A stretch of 64,000 nt of DNA from Lathyrus oleraceus (Eukaryota; Streptophyta; Magnoliopsida; Fabales; Fabaceae). The notes under the pieces are model-generated. The model searched no databases. It was given only the letters and a program-made list of their open reading frames with translations, and was not told the DNA's origin. Of this stretch, positions 9,980 through 21,157 are shown piece after piece; within the stretch, counting starts at the first letter, position 1; each line of letters starts with the position of its first letter. The stretch is from positions 178,935,149 through 178,999,148 of the forward strand of contig NC_066585.1 in NCBI RefSeq assembly GCF_024323335.1, given 5' to 3'. A program made the position numbers and the translations under genes.

Positions 9980-10624
9980 TCTGGATCCTGTTGATAATAG
10001 TTCTGCTACTGTTCATTATGACTTTGAAAATCCGATCTACCAAGCCGAGGATGGAAGCGAGGAAGATTGTGAAGTCCCTGGTGAACTTGTCAGACTGTTA
10101 CTACAAGAAGAAAAGACCATACAGCCGCAGGAGGAATCAATTGAAATTGCAATGGGTACTGAAATAGACAAGAAAGAAGTCAGAGGTTTCTTGGGGCACT
10201 CGAATTACATTGCCCGATTCATCCCACATTTGACTGCTACCTGCAAACCCATCTTCAAATTACCAAAAAAGAAAAATCAAGAGATGGTATGGAATGATGA
10301 ATGACAAAATCAAGAAATATCTCCAAGAACCTCCAATTCTAATGCTACCAGTTGAAGGAAGACCTCTAATCATGTATTTGACCGTGTTAGAAAATTCAAT
10401 AGGGTGTGCTGGGGCAACATGACGAGTCTGGTCGAAAAGAGCATGTCATACACTGCCTTAGCAAAAGGTACCGACTGTGAAACAAGATACTCACAGCTCG
10501 AGAAAGCTTGCTGCGCTTTGGCTTGGGCTGCTCGCCGACTAAGACAGTATATGTTGAATCATACCACTTTATTGACTTCTAAGATGGATCTTATCAAATA
10601 TACATTCGAGAAACCTGCTGTCTC
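9980..10624 (+). pseudogene. pol: pol remnant of element A copy 2
   Basis: The deletion pattern is the same as in copy 1: an acidic RT leader, a jump to the RT tail (EVRGFLGHSNYIARF), then RNase H pieces in changing frames (10404-10628). The RT palm and aRNase H are missing. One visible difference from copy 1 changes a Thr codon to Ala near 10515. It is non-functional. Confidence 0.8.
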
Positions 10625-11270
10625 CTGAAAGAGTTATCACTGATAATGGTACTAAACTGAACTCTGCATGCAGTTCAAAATAAAACACCATAACTCTTCT
10701 CCGTACCGGCCAAAGACGAACGACGCCGTGGAGGCTGCTAACAATATCAAGAATATAACAGTAACATACAAAGACTGGTATGAGATGTTACCTTTTGCTC
10801 TTCTTGGTTACCGCACTTCGACAGGGGCAACCCCTTTCTCTTTAGTCTATGGAATGGAAGCCGTTTTACCAGTGGAAGTTCAGATCCCCTCTCTAAGAAT
10901 TGTGAAAGATGCAGGCTTAGATGAGGATGAATGGATTCAAACTCGACTCGATCAGATAAATTTGATTGATGAAAAGAGACTTGCGGCTTCTTGTCATAGG
11001 CAGATATATCAGAAGCGCATGACCCAGGCATTTAACAAAAAGGTCAAGAGACGAGTATACCAAATCGGCGACTTAGTTATCAAGCGTATCATTCTACCAC
11101 AAGGTGATCCCAGAGGCAAATGGACTCCCACACACGAAGGGCCATTTGTAGTTAAGAAGGTATTCTCTGGTGGAGCCATGATGTTTGCTACAATGGATGG
11201 CGAAGAGTTCCCGCATCCTGTGAACGCTGACATAGTTAAAAAAATACTACGCATAAAAGAGACCCGCTAG
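10625..11270 (+). pseudogene. Integrase remnant of element A copy 2
   Basis: It holds the core fragment with the second Asp and the third catalytic Glu (NDAVEAANN), plus the C-terminal domain (GYRTSTGATPFSL, GKWTPTHEGPFVV). The open part runs 10668-11270. The HHCC domain and first Asp are deleted. With seven A's at 11238-11244 it keeps the frame ending KKILRIKETR; copy 1 has eight and is shifted. The stop lies inside the first arm of the first post-integrase hairpin (CTAGGT, 11267-11272). Confidence 0.82.
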
Positions 11271-12562
11271 GTCGACGTACCTAGGCAAAAGTAAGGGCAT
11301 CCCGGCGAACCAAAAGGGTTCGGGCAAAAATTAGGGATAAACATATAAAGACGTACACCCGGCAAGTCGGAAACCTGAAAAGGCGGCTTGGGCAAAAAAG
11401 GGTATCCCGGTGGACTGAAAACCTGAAAAGGCGGTCCAGGCAAAAATTAGGGATTAAAGCGTAAAACTATGTCCCGTTCTCAGTCAACTTCAACCAAGTT
11501 CCAAGGACTGAACGAGCCAATCACTTCCATCCGACAGCAAGGGATGAGATGCTTGAAGACATAATGACAGTAGTGGAATTAAAATCAATAGGACTTTTTT
11601 CTGCATAGCTTTCTCTTTGTTTTCCTGACAATTTCCTCTTACTAGGATTTTTGTCTCCTTGTATTCAAACTGCCTGTTTATGGGCTCTCTTTCAAAATCA
11701 ATACAATTTCATTTCCAAAAAGATGCTTTTGTTTTTACCCTTTCTGTTTTAATTGCGTAAACGTCCATTGATTTAATTTGAATTGACTTATGCATTTGAA
11801 TATGATCAATATTTACCAAAAATACATGCCTAGAATGGTAATGGCAGTTACTAAGAGACTTCAGGATCGTGGATAAGGTCTAACCCTGCTTCCCAATGAA
11901 TCCGTTGCTAATTCTATTCCCCGGCAACGCCAGTTATTCCCCAGAAGAGGTCGGCACCACCAGACGGACATGTCATCTCTTCCATCCCCAGCCCGGCTCT
12001 GTTGAGTGTTTCCATCGTCATACAGAAATCAAGTATCCCTCAGCTAAGAAAGGGTCATCAATATAAATATCTCCAACCAGAAGAATGAGATTTTTTTCCC
12101 AGTAGAGTCCCCTGGAAGAACGTCTCAGACGCATAGCGCATTCATTACATCATCTCACATCACATACCTACATACAATTTTCATTCCGCATCATATACAT
12201 TACATCATTTCATAACATATACATGTATACAAAGCTCGCGTTTATCCCAGACGCATGATTCACTCATTACATCACTTCACGGCACACGCATGCATACAAC
12301 ATTTGCATCTCATGCATCATGACATGGCATGAAGCTGACTTTATTTTTCAGGTTAATCGTCCTCCTGATACAGTCAAAGTAAAGATCCAGTCAAACAGAT
12401 ACTCCTATTGATTACATTCAAGACAGTTGCTGCAAACACAACAAATACTATCAGATATAGCCTAGCGCACGGTTCATTCTGATTCAGCTCAACATGTGAC
12501 TCCTTCAACTCAGAGACGATCTAATGTATGATCCATTCTGACCTTCAAATCCTCTGATACTA
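11271..12562 (+). other. 3' UTR of element A copy 2, truncated
   Basis: This repeats the hairpin modules (from 11267) and the non-coding 3' UTR of copy 1. It ends a few motifs into the hairpin array (AGCC/GGTT hairpin near 12453-12482, GATC/GATC hairpin near 12512-12541). Homology to copy 1 stops after GATACTA at 12562. The rest of the array, the PPT and the LTR are lost. Confidence 0.8.
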
Positions 12563-15240
12563 ATGAGTTAAATCCAACTTACCTTTGGCATTGTCGATTA
12601 GGCCACATAAATGAGAAACGCATTTCCAAACTCCATAATGATGGACTTTTGGACTCTTTTGATTATGAATCATATGAGACATGCAGATCTTGTTTAATTG
12701 GAAAGATGACAAAGTCTCTATTCACAGGAAAAGGTGAAAGAGCTAATGATCTTCTGGCCCTCATACATACTGATGTATGTGGACCACTGAACATACTAGC
12801 CATATGAGGTTTTCAGTACTTCATCACATTTACTGATGATTTCAGTAGATATGGTTATGTGTATTTAATGAAACACAAATCAGAGTCCTTTGAAAAGTTC
12901 AAGGAATTCAAGAATGAAGTACAAAACCTACTAGGTAAGAATATTAAAACTCTTCGATCAGATCGAGGTGGTGAGTATTTAAGCCCAGAGTTTGATGACC
13001 ATCTGAAAGAGTGTAGGATCCTATCCCAACTCACTCCTTCTGGAACACCCCAATGGAATGGTGTATCTGAGAGAAGAAATCTAACCCTGTTAGACATGGT
13101 CCGATCCATGATGAGTCACGCCGATCTTCCAAACTCCTTTTGGGGACATGCACTATTGACAGCAGCTTACACACTTAACCGTGTTCCATTCAAAAAGGTT
13201 GAGAAGACACCATATGAGATATGGAGTGGTAAGAAACCACATATGTCTTACATGAAGATTTGGGGTTGCGAAGTTTATGTGAAACGACAAATTTCAACTA
13301 AGCTTGAGCCCAAATCTGACAAATGCTTATTTGTGGGGTATCCTAAAGAAACAAGAGGGTATTACTTCTACAATCCTTCAGAGGGCAAAGTGTTTGTCGC
13401 TCGAACTGGAGTTTTCCTAGAAAAGGATTTTATTTCCAAAGGAATCAGTGGGAGGAAAGTAGAGCTTGAAGAAATTCAAGAATCACAAAGCATAGATACA
13501 CCTATGGAGGAATTAGAGTAGGAAACACAAGTAGTTGTGGAAGAGCAACCTGCTCAAGTAGAACAAGACCAGCGTAGGTCAAGCAGGATACGTCACATAC
13601 CTGAGAGATATGGATATCTCATAACTGATCAAGGTTATGTATTACTCATGGATCAAGATGAGCCTGTAACCTACCAAGAGGCCGTAACTAGTCCCGAGTC
13701 TGAGAAGTGGCTAGAAGCCATGAAATCTGAAATGGATTCCATGTACACAAACCAAGTTTGGACCTTGGTAGAGCCTCCTGTAGGAGTTAACCCTATAGGA
13801 TGCAAGTGGGTCTTCAAAAAGAAGACTGACATGGATGGTAAGGTACATACCTATAAGGCAAGACTGGTTGCAAAAGGATATAAACAAATTCATGGGGTTG
13901 ACTATGATGAAACCTTTTCACCATTTGCAATGCTTAAATCTGTTCGGATTTTACTTGCTATCGCTGCATATCATGATTATGAAATATGGCAGATGGATGT
14001 CAAAACTGCTTTCCTTAATGGGAATCTTCTTGAGGATGTGTACATGACACAACTTGAAGGATTTGACATACCAGAAGAAGCCCAAAAGATATGTAAGTTA
14101 CAAAGGTCAATCTATGGATTGAAGCAAGCTTCCAGAAGCTGGAATCTTAGTTTTGATGAAACAGTAAAACAATATGGATTCATCAAGAATGAAGATGAGC
14201 CTTGTGTCTACAAGAAGGTTAGTGGGAGCATGATCGTGTTCCTGGTATTATATGTAGATGACATATTACTCATTGGAAACGATGTCCCTACCCTGCAACA
14301 AGTAAAGTTTTGGTTGGGGAAATGCTTTTCTATGAAGGACCTAGGTGAAGCAACCTATATATTAGGAATCAGAATCTATAGAGATAGATCACATAAACTG
14401 CTTGGCCTAAGTCAGAGTACGTACATAGACAAAGTGCTGAGACGCTTTAACATGCATGATTCCAAGAAAGGATTCATACCTATGCAACATGGTCTGTGTC
14501 TATCAAAAACACAATCCCCTTCAACTAAGGAAGAAAAGGATCGCATGAATAAGATTCCATATGCATCTGCAATAGGATCTATCATGTATGCCATGTTATG
14601 TACTCGACCAGATGTCTCGTATGCTTTAAGTGCAACGAGTAGGTACCAATCTGATCCTGGTGATGCCCATTGGGTAGCTGTCAAGAATATCCTTAAGTAC
14701 TTGAGAAGGACTAAGGATTCATTCTTGATATATGGAGGTCAGGAAGAGTTGGCTGTAATTGGATACACCGATGTCAGCTTCCAGGCAGATAAGGATGACT
14801 TTAGATCGCAATCTGGTTATGTGTTTTGCTTAAACGGTGGCGCTGTGAGCTGGAAAAGTTCAAAGCAAGATACAGTTGCTGATTCTACAACCGAGACCGA
14901 GTATATTGCTGCATCAAGTGCAGCAAAGGAAGCTGTTTGGATCAAAAAGTTCATTAGTGAACTTGACATAGTTCCTAGCATTGTGGATCCCATTGGTCTC
15001 TATTGTGATAACAATGGTGCTATCGCACAAGATAAGGAGCCTAGATCTCACCAACGATCCAAACACATACTTAGGCGTTATCATCTCATTCGAGAGATAA
15101 TAGATAGAGGAGATGTGAAAATATGTAGATTACCTACACTTGACAATATTGCTGACCCATTGACAAAGCCTCTTGCGCAGCAGAAGCATGATGGCCATAC
15201 TAGATCTATGGGCATTAGGGGTATGCCTGATTGGCTCTAG
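12562..15240 (+). pseudogene. pol: Copia Pol: integrase, RT and RNase H (two stops)
   Basis: One frame runs from the junction to 15240 with in-frame stops at 12805-12807 (TGA) and 13519-13521 (TAG). It begins in the gag-pre-integrase zinc region (LWHCRLGHINE, then CRSCLIGK). The integrase core has Asp in HTDVCGPL, Asp in LRSDRGGEY and Glu in QWNGVSERRN. RT shows CKWVFKKK, QMDVKTAFLNG and the catalytic YVDDILLIGND. RNase H shows GYTDVSF, ADSTTETEYIAAS, LYCDNNGAIA and SKHILRRYH. The C-terminus ends just before the PPT. All visible catalytic positions remain, so it was recently active but is now truncated and stopped. I did not assign a copia lineage. Confidence 0.9.
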
Positions 15241-15245
15241 TGCTA

Positions 15246-15254
15246 GTGGGAGAT
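15246..15254 (+). promoter_or_regulatory. Polypurine tract of element E
   Basis: GTGGGAGAT directly precedes the LTR start TGTTGGTGTAAG. Confidence 0.7.
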
Positions 15255-16531
15255 TGTTGGTGTAAGCCCTAGAGGCCAATACTTTTGGTACTTGTATTGA
15301 ATTATTTATTAATAATAAAAGGGTTTTTCTTTATTATGTTTGTTTAATAAAGTCCCTAGAATAGCTAGTCCGTTTAATGTATCAAGTATGACTTTATCAT
15401 GAGATCACATTAAACATAAGGACACTATTCTTAAAGTATCCGTAGTCGAGCTTTATTGTGAAGTGGGATAATGTTAAAGCATGAAGACTATTATGTTTAT
15501 AGACTGATGATCACATCTCATGGATCATGGATAAGGAGTTATCAAGTCTCAAACATAGGTATGAATATTAAGAGTAATATTTATACTGGATTGACCCGCT
15601 ATGAGAATACTATATAGAATGTTATGCAAAATGTCATAAGTTATTCTCATGGTGATAATGGTGTATACCACTCTTCGACCTGAAACCACTATGGACCCTA
15701 GATGTAAAGTCGAGTGCTTTATTGCTGATCCAACGTTGTCCGTAACTGGATAACCATAAAGACAGTTGATGGGTACTCCACAAAGCATGCTAAGGGACAT
15801 GAGTGACCTAGATGGAATTTGCCCATCCTGCGTAACAGGATAAATGTCTATGGGTCCAATATTGAACTGGACAGGGATGACACGGTCTATGCCTTGTGTT
15901 CAATATAGGCATAACGGCAAAAGGGTAATTATACACATAATTATTATCACATAAGGATTTGTCAGATCACATGACATTTTCGTGACTTGGGTAGCAGTGA
16001 TGTGTTGCTAGATACCGCTCACTGTTTATTTTGTTAAATGCGTGATTTAATATAATTGCCAACGTCGCGAAAACCTACAGGGTCACACACAAAGGATGAA
16101 TTGATGAGAGATAGAGTAACTAAGGAACACCGTAAGGTACGGTTCACTTAAATGGAATACGAAATATGGTAAGGTACCACACGCTTAAGTGATTTTGGGC
16201 ATATTATAAGATATGGGCCAAAATACACTTAAGTGGGCTTTTTAGCTTGAAGCCCACACATGTGGTTCTATAAATAGAACCCTTGGGTAGAAGCATTGTC
16301 ACTCTTGCATTTCGTTTCTCTCTCTCTCACACTCAAAGCCTTCATTCGTAGCAGCTAGCACTGAGATTGAAGGAATCCGTTCGTGTGGACTGAGTAGAGG
16401 CGTTGTCATCGTTCAATGTTCGTGATCGCCACAAGAGGTAACGATTCTATCAATGATCATGCCCATTCCTAAGGATCATTAAAGGAGAAAATTTTAAATT
16501 CCGCTGCGTTTTGGATCACAATTGTCCTTCA
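15255..16531 (+). repeat. 3' LTR of copia element E (1277 bp)
   Basis: It starts TGTTGGTGTAAGCCC after the PPT and ends ...TTGTCCTTCA. The 5' end is confirmed by the inverted copy, which stops at the same base (16887). A TATA box is at 16269-16276. After 16531 the sequence turns into the inverted LTR fragment. Confidence 0.82.
16269..16276 (+). promoter_or_regulatory. TATA box in the LTR of element E
   Basis: TATAAATA about 260 bp before the LTR end, followed by a CT-rich leader (TTTCTCTCTCTCTC near 16315). This is a typical copia core promoter position. Confidence 0.65.
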
Positions 16532-16887
16532 GTATTCTCATAGCGGGTCAATACAGTATAAATATTACTCTTAATATTCATACCTATGTTTAAGACTTGA
16601 TAACTCCTTATCCATGATCCATGAGATGTGATCATCAGTCTATATACATAATAGTCTTAATGCTTTAATGTTATCCCACTTCACAATAAAGCTCGACTAT
16701 GGATACTTTAAGAATAGTGTCCTTATGTTTAACGTGATCTCATGATTAAGTCACACTTGACACATTAAACGGACTATCTATTATAGGAACTTTATTAGAC
16801 AAACATAATAAAGAAAAAGCCTTTTATTATTAATAAATAATTTGATACAAGTACCAAAAGTATTGGCCTCTAGGGCCTACACCAACA
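16532..16887 (-). repeat. Inverted fragment of the element E LTR (first ~356 nt)
   Basis: This is the reverse complement of the first ~356 bp of the LTR at 15255, with scattered differences (GTAGG versus GTAAG near the tip). It ends exactly at the LTR tip (CAACA at 16887), and Tat element C sequence resumes next. The likely history is a minus-oriented relative of E inserted in element C, whose LTR was later hit by E about 356 bp in. The left ends are lost. Confidence 0.8.
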
Positions 16888-17660
16888 GAATGGTCATAAG
16901 ATCCACAATGTTTATAATTATGGAGACGAAGGCCAACTATAATATGTTACTTGGAAGGGAATAAATACATGGGGTCGGGGTTGTGCCATCCTCAATGCAC
17001 CAGCGAATCATTATATGGCGTCCATATGGTATTGTGGAGAATATAGAAGCATATCAAGGGTACTTCAAAACCCCTATCAACCATACCGGCAGATGCCAAT
17101 TCAATAAGCATTTGGCCAATATCGCTCCATGTGATTCGGCCGATTTTGCATTCACTCCTGACGATAATGCTTATTGTTCCCTATCGTTGCACCCTTACAA
17201 TGGCTTTCGCTGGGACAAAGAAGTGGTGGGCGAAGACGACTTTGGGTACTTAGGAGCATCAGGAATCGAACCCACAGGTTAGGGAAGCGAATTCAGTGCT
17301 GATGACTGAGTTTGAAGCACTAAAAAGGATTTCGGCTTACATAGCCGAAAGCAAGTAGCAATTGGCCTTAAAGGCCGAAGTAAAAAACATGGATGTCGAA
17401 GCCAGTGAAGATTCTCATCAAATAGGTCAAGGAAATGACTTTGATCCAATGCCACCTGATAAGGTTCAAAACAAAGAGCAAGGCCAGAGGCTCGACGATA
17501 TCTACGATGATGAGCCTTTGGGTTTCGAGAAGGATCCGCTGGCAACAAATCTTAAAATGGTGGCTCAAGATCCACTTGAGGAAATAGACTTAGGAGGGGG
17601 ATTGATAAATAGGCCAACTTACATTAGCTCCAATATCAACCCTCAACTAAAAGTCTAAGT
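16888..17660 (+). pseudogene. Element C protease tail and protease-RT linker
   Basis: Pieces in two or three frames are typical of Tat elements between protease and RT: GVVPSSMHQRIIIWRP and IVENIEAYQGYFK (16970-17060), PADFAFTPDDNAYCSLSLHP-like residues to 17282, then the acidic linker 17362-17658 (DDEPLGFEKDPLATN, EEIDLGGG, RPTYISSNI). The left edge is cut by the inverted copia LTR at 16887. Stops and frame changes show decay. Confidence 0.7.
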
Positions 17661-17713
17661 AATCCAGTTGTTGAAGGAGTTTAAAAGACTGTTTCGCGTG
17701 GGACTATGGCGAG

Positions 17714-18592
17714 ATGTCTGGTTTAAGTAGAGATCTGGTCGAATTGAAGCTGTCAATCAAGCCTGTAAAGAAGCCAATCAAGCAGAACCCAAGGAGATTT
17801 GCACCATCAATACTCTCGAAGATCAAAGAGGAGGTCGAAAGGCTTCTTCACTATAACTTCCTTCGTACAGCCAGGTATGTCGAATGGTTAGCTAACATTG
17901 TGTGTGTTATTAAAAAGAATGGTACTTTGAGGGTTTGCATAAACTTTAGAGATTTAAATGCTGCAACCCCAGAGGATGAATATTCAATGCCAGTGGAAAA
18001 AATGCTAGTCGATTCCGCTGCATGCTATGAATATCTTAGCATGCTCGATGGATATTCTGGATATAATCAAATATTTATTGTAGAAGAGGATGTCCCAAAA
18101 ACAGGATTTCAATGTCTTGGAGCCTTAGGCACCTACAAATGGGTGGTGATGCCTTTTGGTTTTAAAAATGCTGGGGCAACCTACCAGAGAGCAATGAATT
18201 TGATCTTCCATGATTTTATAGAGACTTTTATGCAAATTTACATAAATGATATTGTCATTAAGTCTGTGTCAAAGAAGATCCATATAGACCATCTTCGACG
18301 GTCCTTCGAAAGGATGAGAAGACATGGTCTGAAAATGAATCCTCTCAAATGCGCTTTTTGTATGCAGACATGGGATTTCTTAGGCTTTGTGGTCCACAAA
18401 AAGGGAATTGAAATAAACCAGAATAAGACCAATGCCATAATGGAGGCGAAAGCGTCATCAACAAAGAAAGAATTGCAGTCACTACTGGGCAAGATCAATT
18501 TCCTGAGGAGATTCATCTCAAACCTTAGTGGTAAGGCGCAAGCTTTTTCACCATTACTTCGAATAAACAAGGAAGGATTCAAATGGGGGTAG
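17714..18592 (+). pseudogene. Element C reverse transcriptase, catalytic Asp changed
   Basis: Ty3/gypsy RT: WLANIVCVIKKNGTLRVCI, NFRDLNAATPEDEY, MLDGYSGYNQI, MPFGFKNAGATYQRAMN, then the palm motif reads YINDIV (nt about 18238-18255) where the family has Y-x-D-D. The first Asp of the pair is Asn, which should abolish polymerisation. The connection segment follows (FLGFVVHKKGIEI, LLGKINFLRRFI). A TAG stop at 18590 cuts into the RNase H junction. The N-terminal linker lies in another frame upstream of a frameshift near 17700. Confidence 0.88.
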
Positions 18593-19087
18593 GCTCAAAA
18601 AGAAGCATTCGATAAAATTAAAGAATACTTGAGTCATCCACCAATCATGACACCACCTTATAGAAATAAGAGTATGAGATTGTACATATTTGCATCTGGC
18701 AAGACTTTAGGGAGCATGTTGGTTCAAGAGAATGATAATAGAGTCGAAAGAGCCATATACTACCTTAGTAGGGTCTTAAATGAATGTAAAAACTAGGTAT
18801 ATCATAGTTGAAAATTTGTGTTTATGCTTGTATTTCTCTTGTACAAAGTTGAAGCATTATATAAAACCTGTTGATGTTTATGTTTCATCTCATTTCGACA
18901 TCATTAAACATATGTTATCAAACCAATTTTGCACAGTCGAATTGGGAAGTGGGAATTAGCGTTAACTGAATATTCCTTAACGTATATGCCATTAAAGGTT
19001 GTTAAAGGACAAGTGATAGTTGATTTTATAGTCGACCATTCCATAGATGCAAATGCATTGGACTATCTCAAACTAGAACCTTGAAAG
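18593..19087 (+). pseudogene. Element C RNase H, frameshifted
   Basis: In frame after the TAG the sequence reads on as RNase H (AFDKIKEYLSHPPIM, RLYIFASGKTLGSMLVQ, AIYYLSRVLNEC) until about 18790. After that stops and a frame change break it. Recognisable fragments (YMPLKVVKGQVIVDFIVDHS) reappear at 18985-19050 just before the second RNase H. Confidence 0.7.
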
Positions 19088-21007
19088 TTGTACTTTGATG
19101 GGTCTAGTCACAAAGATGGAACAAGCATAGGAGTTTTAATAATTTCCCCCAATTCATACAATATTTCAAGTACGGCTATGAGGGCTTCATATTCAGCCTC
19201 ATTGTTCGAGCAGAGGCCCTCTACTCTATACTTGAGTCCTGTTGGAATTTTATTAGGAGAAATAATTAAAACTCCTAATAAAATTCCAACAAGACTCAAG
19301 TATAGAGTAGAGGACCTCTGCTCGAACAATGAGGCTGAATATGAAGCCCTCATAGCCGGACTTGAAATATTGTTGGAATTAGGGGTAACTCAAGTCAAAA
19401 TAATGGGTGACTCAAAATTAGTTATAAAACAGATCACAAAAGAATACAGATGCATTAAGGAGAATTTAATTATGTACTTCATAATAGCCAGTCGATTGCT
19501 AAAAAGATTCGAAATGGCTAAAATTCGACATATACCTCGATTGGAAAATCAAATGGCTAATGATTTGGCTCAAATTGAATCTGGGTATAAAATTTCAAAA
19601 GAAAAATTGCAAAAAGTCATCAAAGTCAGAGAAAAAGTTGTATCAACAGCCCCATCAAACTTAGAAAAGGCAAAGCTGGGATACACTGATGAAGAAAACT
19701 TCGAAATATTGGCAATAGACAATTTGACAAACGGAGATTGGAGGAAACCAATAATGGAATATCTACATAATCCAACGACGTCTTCTGATCGAAAAACTAG
19801 GTATCAAGAGTTAAGTTATTTTCTTTTGGGATTTGAGTTGTTTAAGAAGTCTCCTGAGGGAGTTTTGCTTAAGTGCCTCAGTGAGTCAGAGGCATATTTA
19901 GCCCTTTCGACTGTCTATAGTGGGGCATGTGGGGCACACCAAGTTGGCCATAAGATGAAGTGACTCTTATTTCTCCAAGGGATGTATTGTCCTACCATGC
20001 TGAAAGATTGCATCGAATTTGCAAAAGGATGCCAAGAATGTCAGGTACACGCAGGCATACAACATGTCCCTGCGAGCGAATTTCACTCTATAATCAAGCT
20101 TTGGCCATTCAGAGGTTGGGCTTTGGCTCTAATTGGGGAAATTCGACCACCATCATATAAGAATCAGAGGTATATCCTGGTGGGCATTGATTATTTTACG
20201 AAATGGATCGAAGTTATACCTTTACCAAGTATAAATCTGGAAGATGTGATTGATTTTATCCAGAAACATATTATTTGTAGATTTGGAATCCCAAAGACCG
20301 TCACAACAGATCAAGGGTCAGTATTTACTGGTCGAAAAATGCGAGAATTTGCTAAAGAAATGGGTTTCAAATTGTTAACTTCGACGCCATATTATGCTCA
20401 GGCTAATGGAGAGGTCAAAGCTGCTAATAAGGTGATTAGTGCTTTGATTAAGAAGAATGTGAGGAAGAATCCTAGAAATTGGCACAAAACTCTAGATCAT
20501 ATTTTGTGGGCATGTCATACTTCTCCCAAAGAAGCCACGAATTCGACCCCATTTCGACTGACCTTCGGTCATGATGCAGTTTTACCAGTAGAAGTTTACC
20601 TACAATCCACAAGAATTCAAAGGCATCATGAAATTCCACCAGAGTCATATCGGAACATGATGTTGGATGAATTAGTTGATCTAGATGAAGAAAGACTAAA
20701 TGCTTTGGAGTTATTAAAACGGAAGAAGAAGAGAGTAGAGAACTCTTATAACAAGAAGGTAAAAATCAAAACATTTTCGTCTAGAGACTTGGTCTGGAAA
20801 GTGATCCTTCTAATGGATCGAACAGATAAGACCTTAGGGAAGTGGTCTCCAAAGTGGGAAGGCACTTTTCGAATTTTGCAAGAGTTTTCTAATGGTGCGT
20901 ACGAGATTGAGGAACTTAATGAAGACAAGAGAATCTCGAGAGTAAATGGGAAATATTTGAAAAAGTATAGGCCAGTACTCCAAGAGATAAAAACAAGAAA
21001 CGAGTAA
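19088..21007 (+). pseudogene. Element C aRNase H and integrase (one stop, active site lost)
   Basis: One frame with a single TGA at 19961-19963. The aRNase H (Tat-specific second RNase H) shows YFDGSSHKDG, NNEAEYEALIAGLEIL, GDSKLVIKQ and the MANDLA end. It carries an extra ~120-bp inverted duplication (19151-19380) that keeps the frame. Integrase follows: the HHCC region spans the stop (GAHQVGHK, then CQECQVH). The core has the second Asp (TTDQGS), but the expected first Asp is Ala (GWALALIGEI) and the expected Glu is Lys (NGEVKAANK). The C-terminal domain is intact to 21007 (GKWSPKWEGTFRI). Integration activity is therefore not expected. Confidence 0.87.
19151..19380. repeat. Long palindrome inside aRNase H (109-nt arms, 12-nt spacer)
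   Basis: Left arm 19151-19259 and right arm 19272-19380 are reverse complements with about five mismatches. The inner 87 nt (19173-19259 with 19272-19358) has two. The right arm is the normal coding sequence; the left arm is an inverted copy inserted upstream. The ORF stays open through both. Confidence 0.88.
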
Positions 21008-21157
21008 TTATGTATAAGTTAATCAGAGCCAATATGGTAAAAGTGCCAAAATGGTCTGCATTTGATTTAAAGGCCCAAAAGGCTAATATTCATTACAGTA
21101 GAGACTTATATTTCATTACATCAAAATAGGCACGCAAAAATGGAAATGAGACTAAAA

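Larger units (their letters stand above)
1..12562 (+). mobile_element. Element A: two tandem copies of a non-autonomous Ogre/Tat-like LTR retrotransposon
   Basis: Positions 1-3597 and 8970-12562 are near-identical copies about 8969 bp apart, separated by the end of the first copy and one LTR (5724-7740). The order is internal(3')-LTR-internal(5'). This is the layout left by tandem insertion or unequal LTR recombination. Both copies share the same internal deletions in gag-protease, RT, RNase H and integrase, so the deletion came before the duplication or amplification. Differences are few: scattered substitutions in gag, a 7-A versus 8-A run at the end of integrase, and a short indel near 2810/11770. 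Copy 1 is cut by the window edge. Copy 2 is cut at 12562 by a junction with a copia element. Lineage is assigned from the gag type, the PBS and homology to element B. Confidence 0.85.
12562..16531 (+). mobile_element. Element E: Ty1/copia retrotransposon, 5' half missing
   Basis: The order is integrase, RT, RNase H, polypurine tract, 3' LTR, which is the copia order (integrase before RT). Gag, protease and the 5' LTR are absent because the element begins at an abrupt junction inside the element A repeat array. No target duplication can be read for lack of a left end. Confidence 0.9.

Noticed and set aside
19108..19353. Minus-strand ORF at the palindrome
   Set aside because: It is the mirror image created by the inverted duplication of the aRNase H coding sequence.
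12562..21007. Reverse transcriptases as part of a novel non-transposon system
   Set aside because: Gene order and motifs are ordinary Ty1/copia and Ty3/gypsy Pol with LTRs, PBS or PPT nearby.
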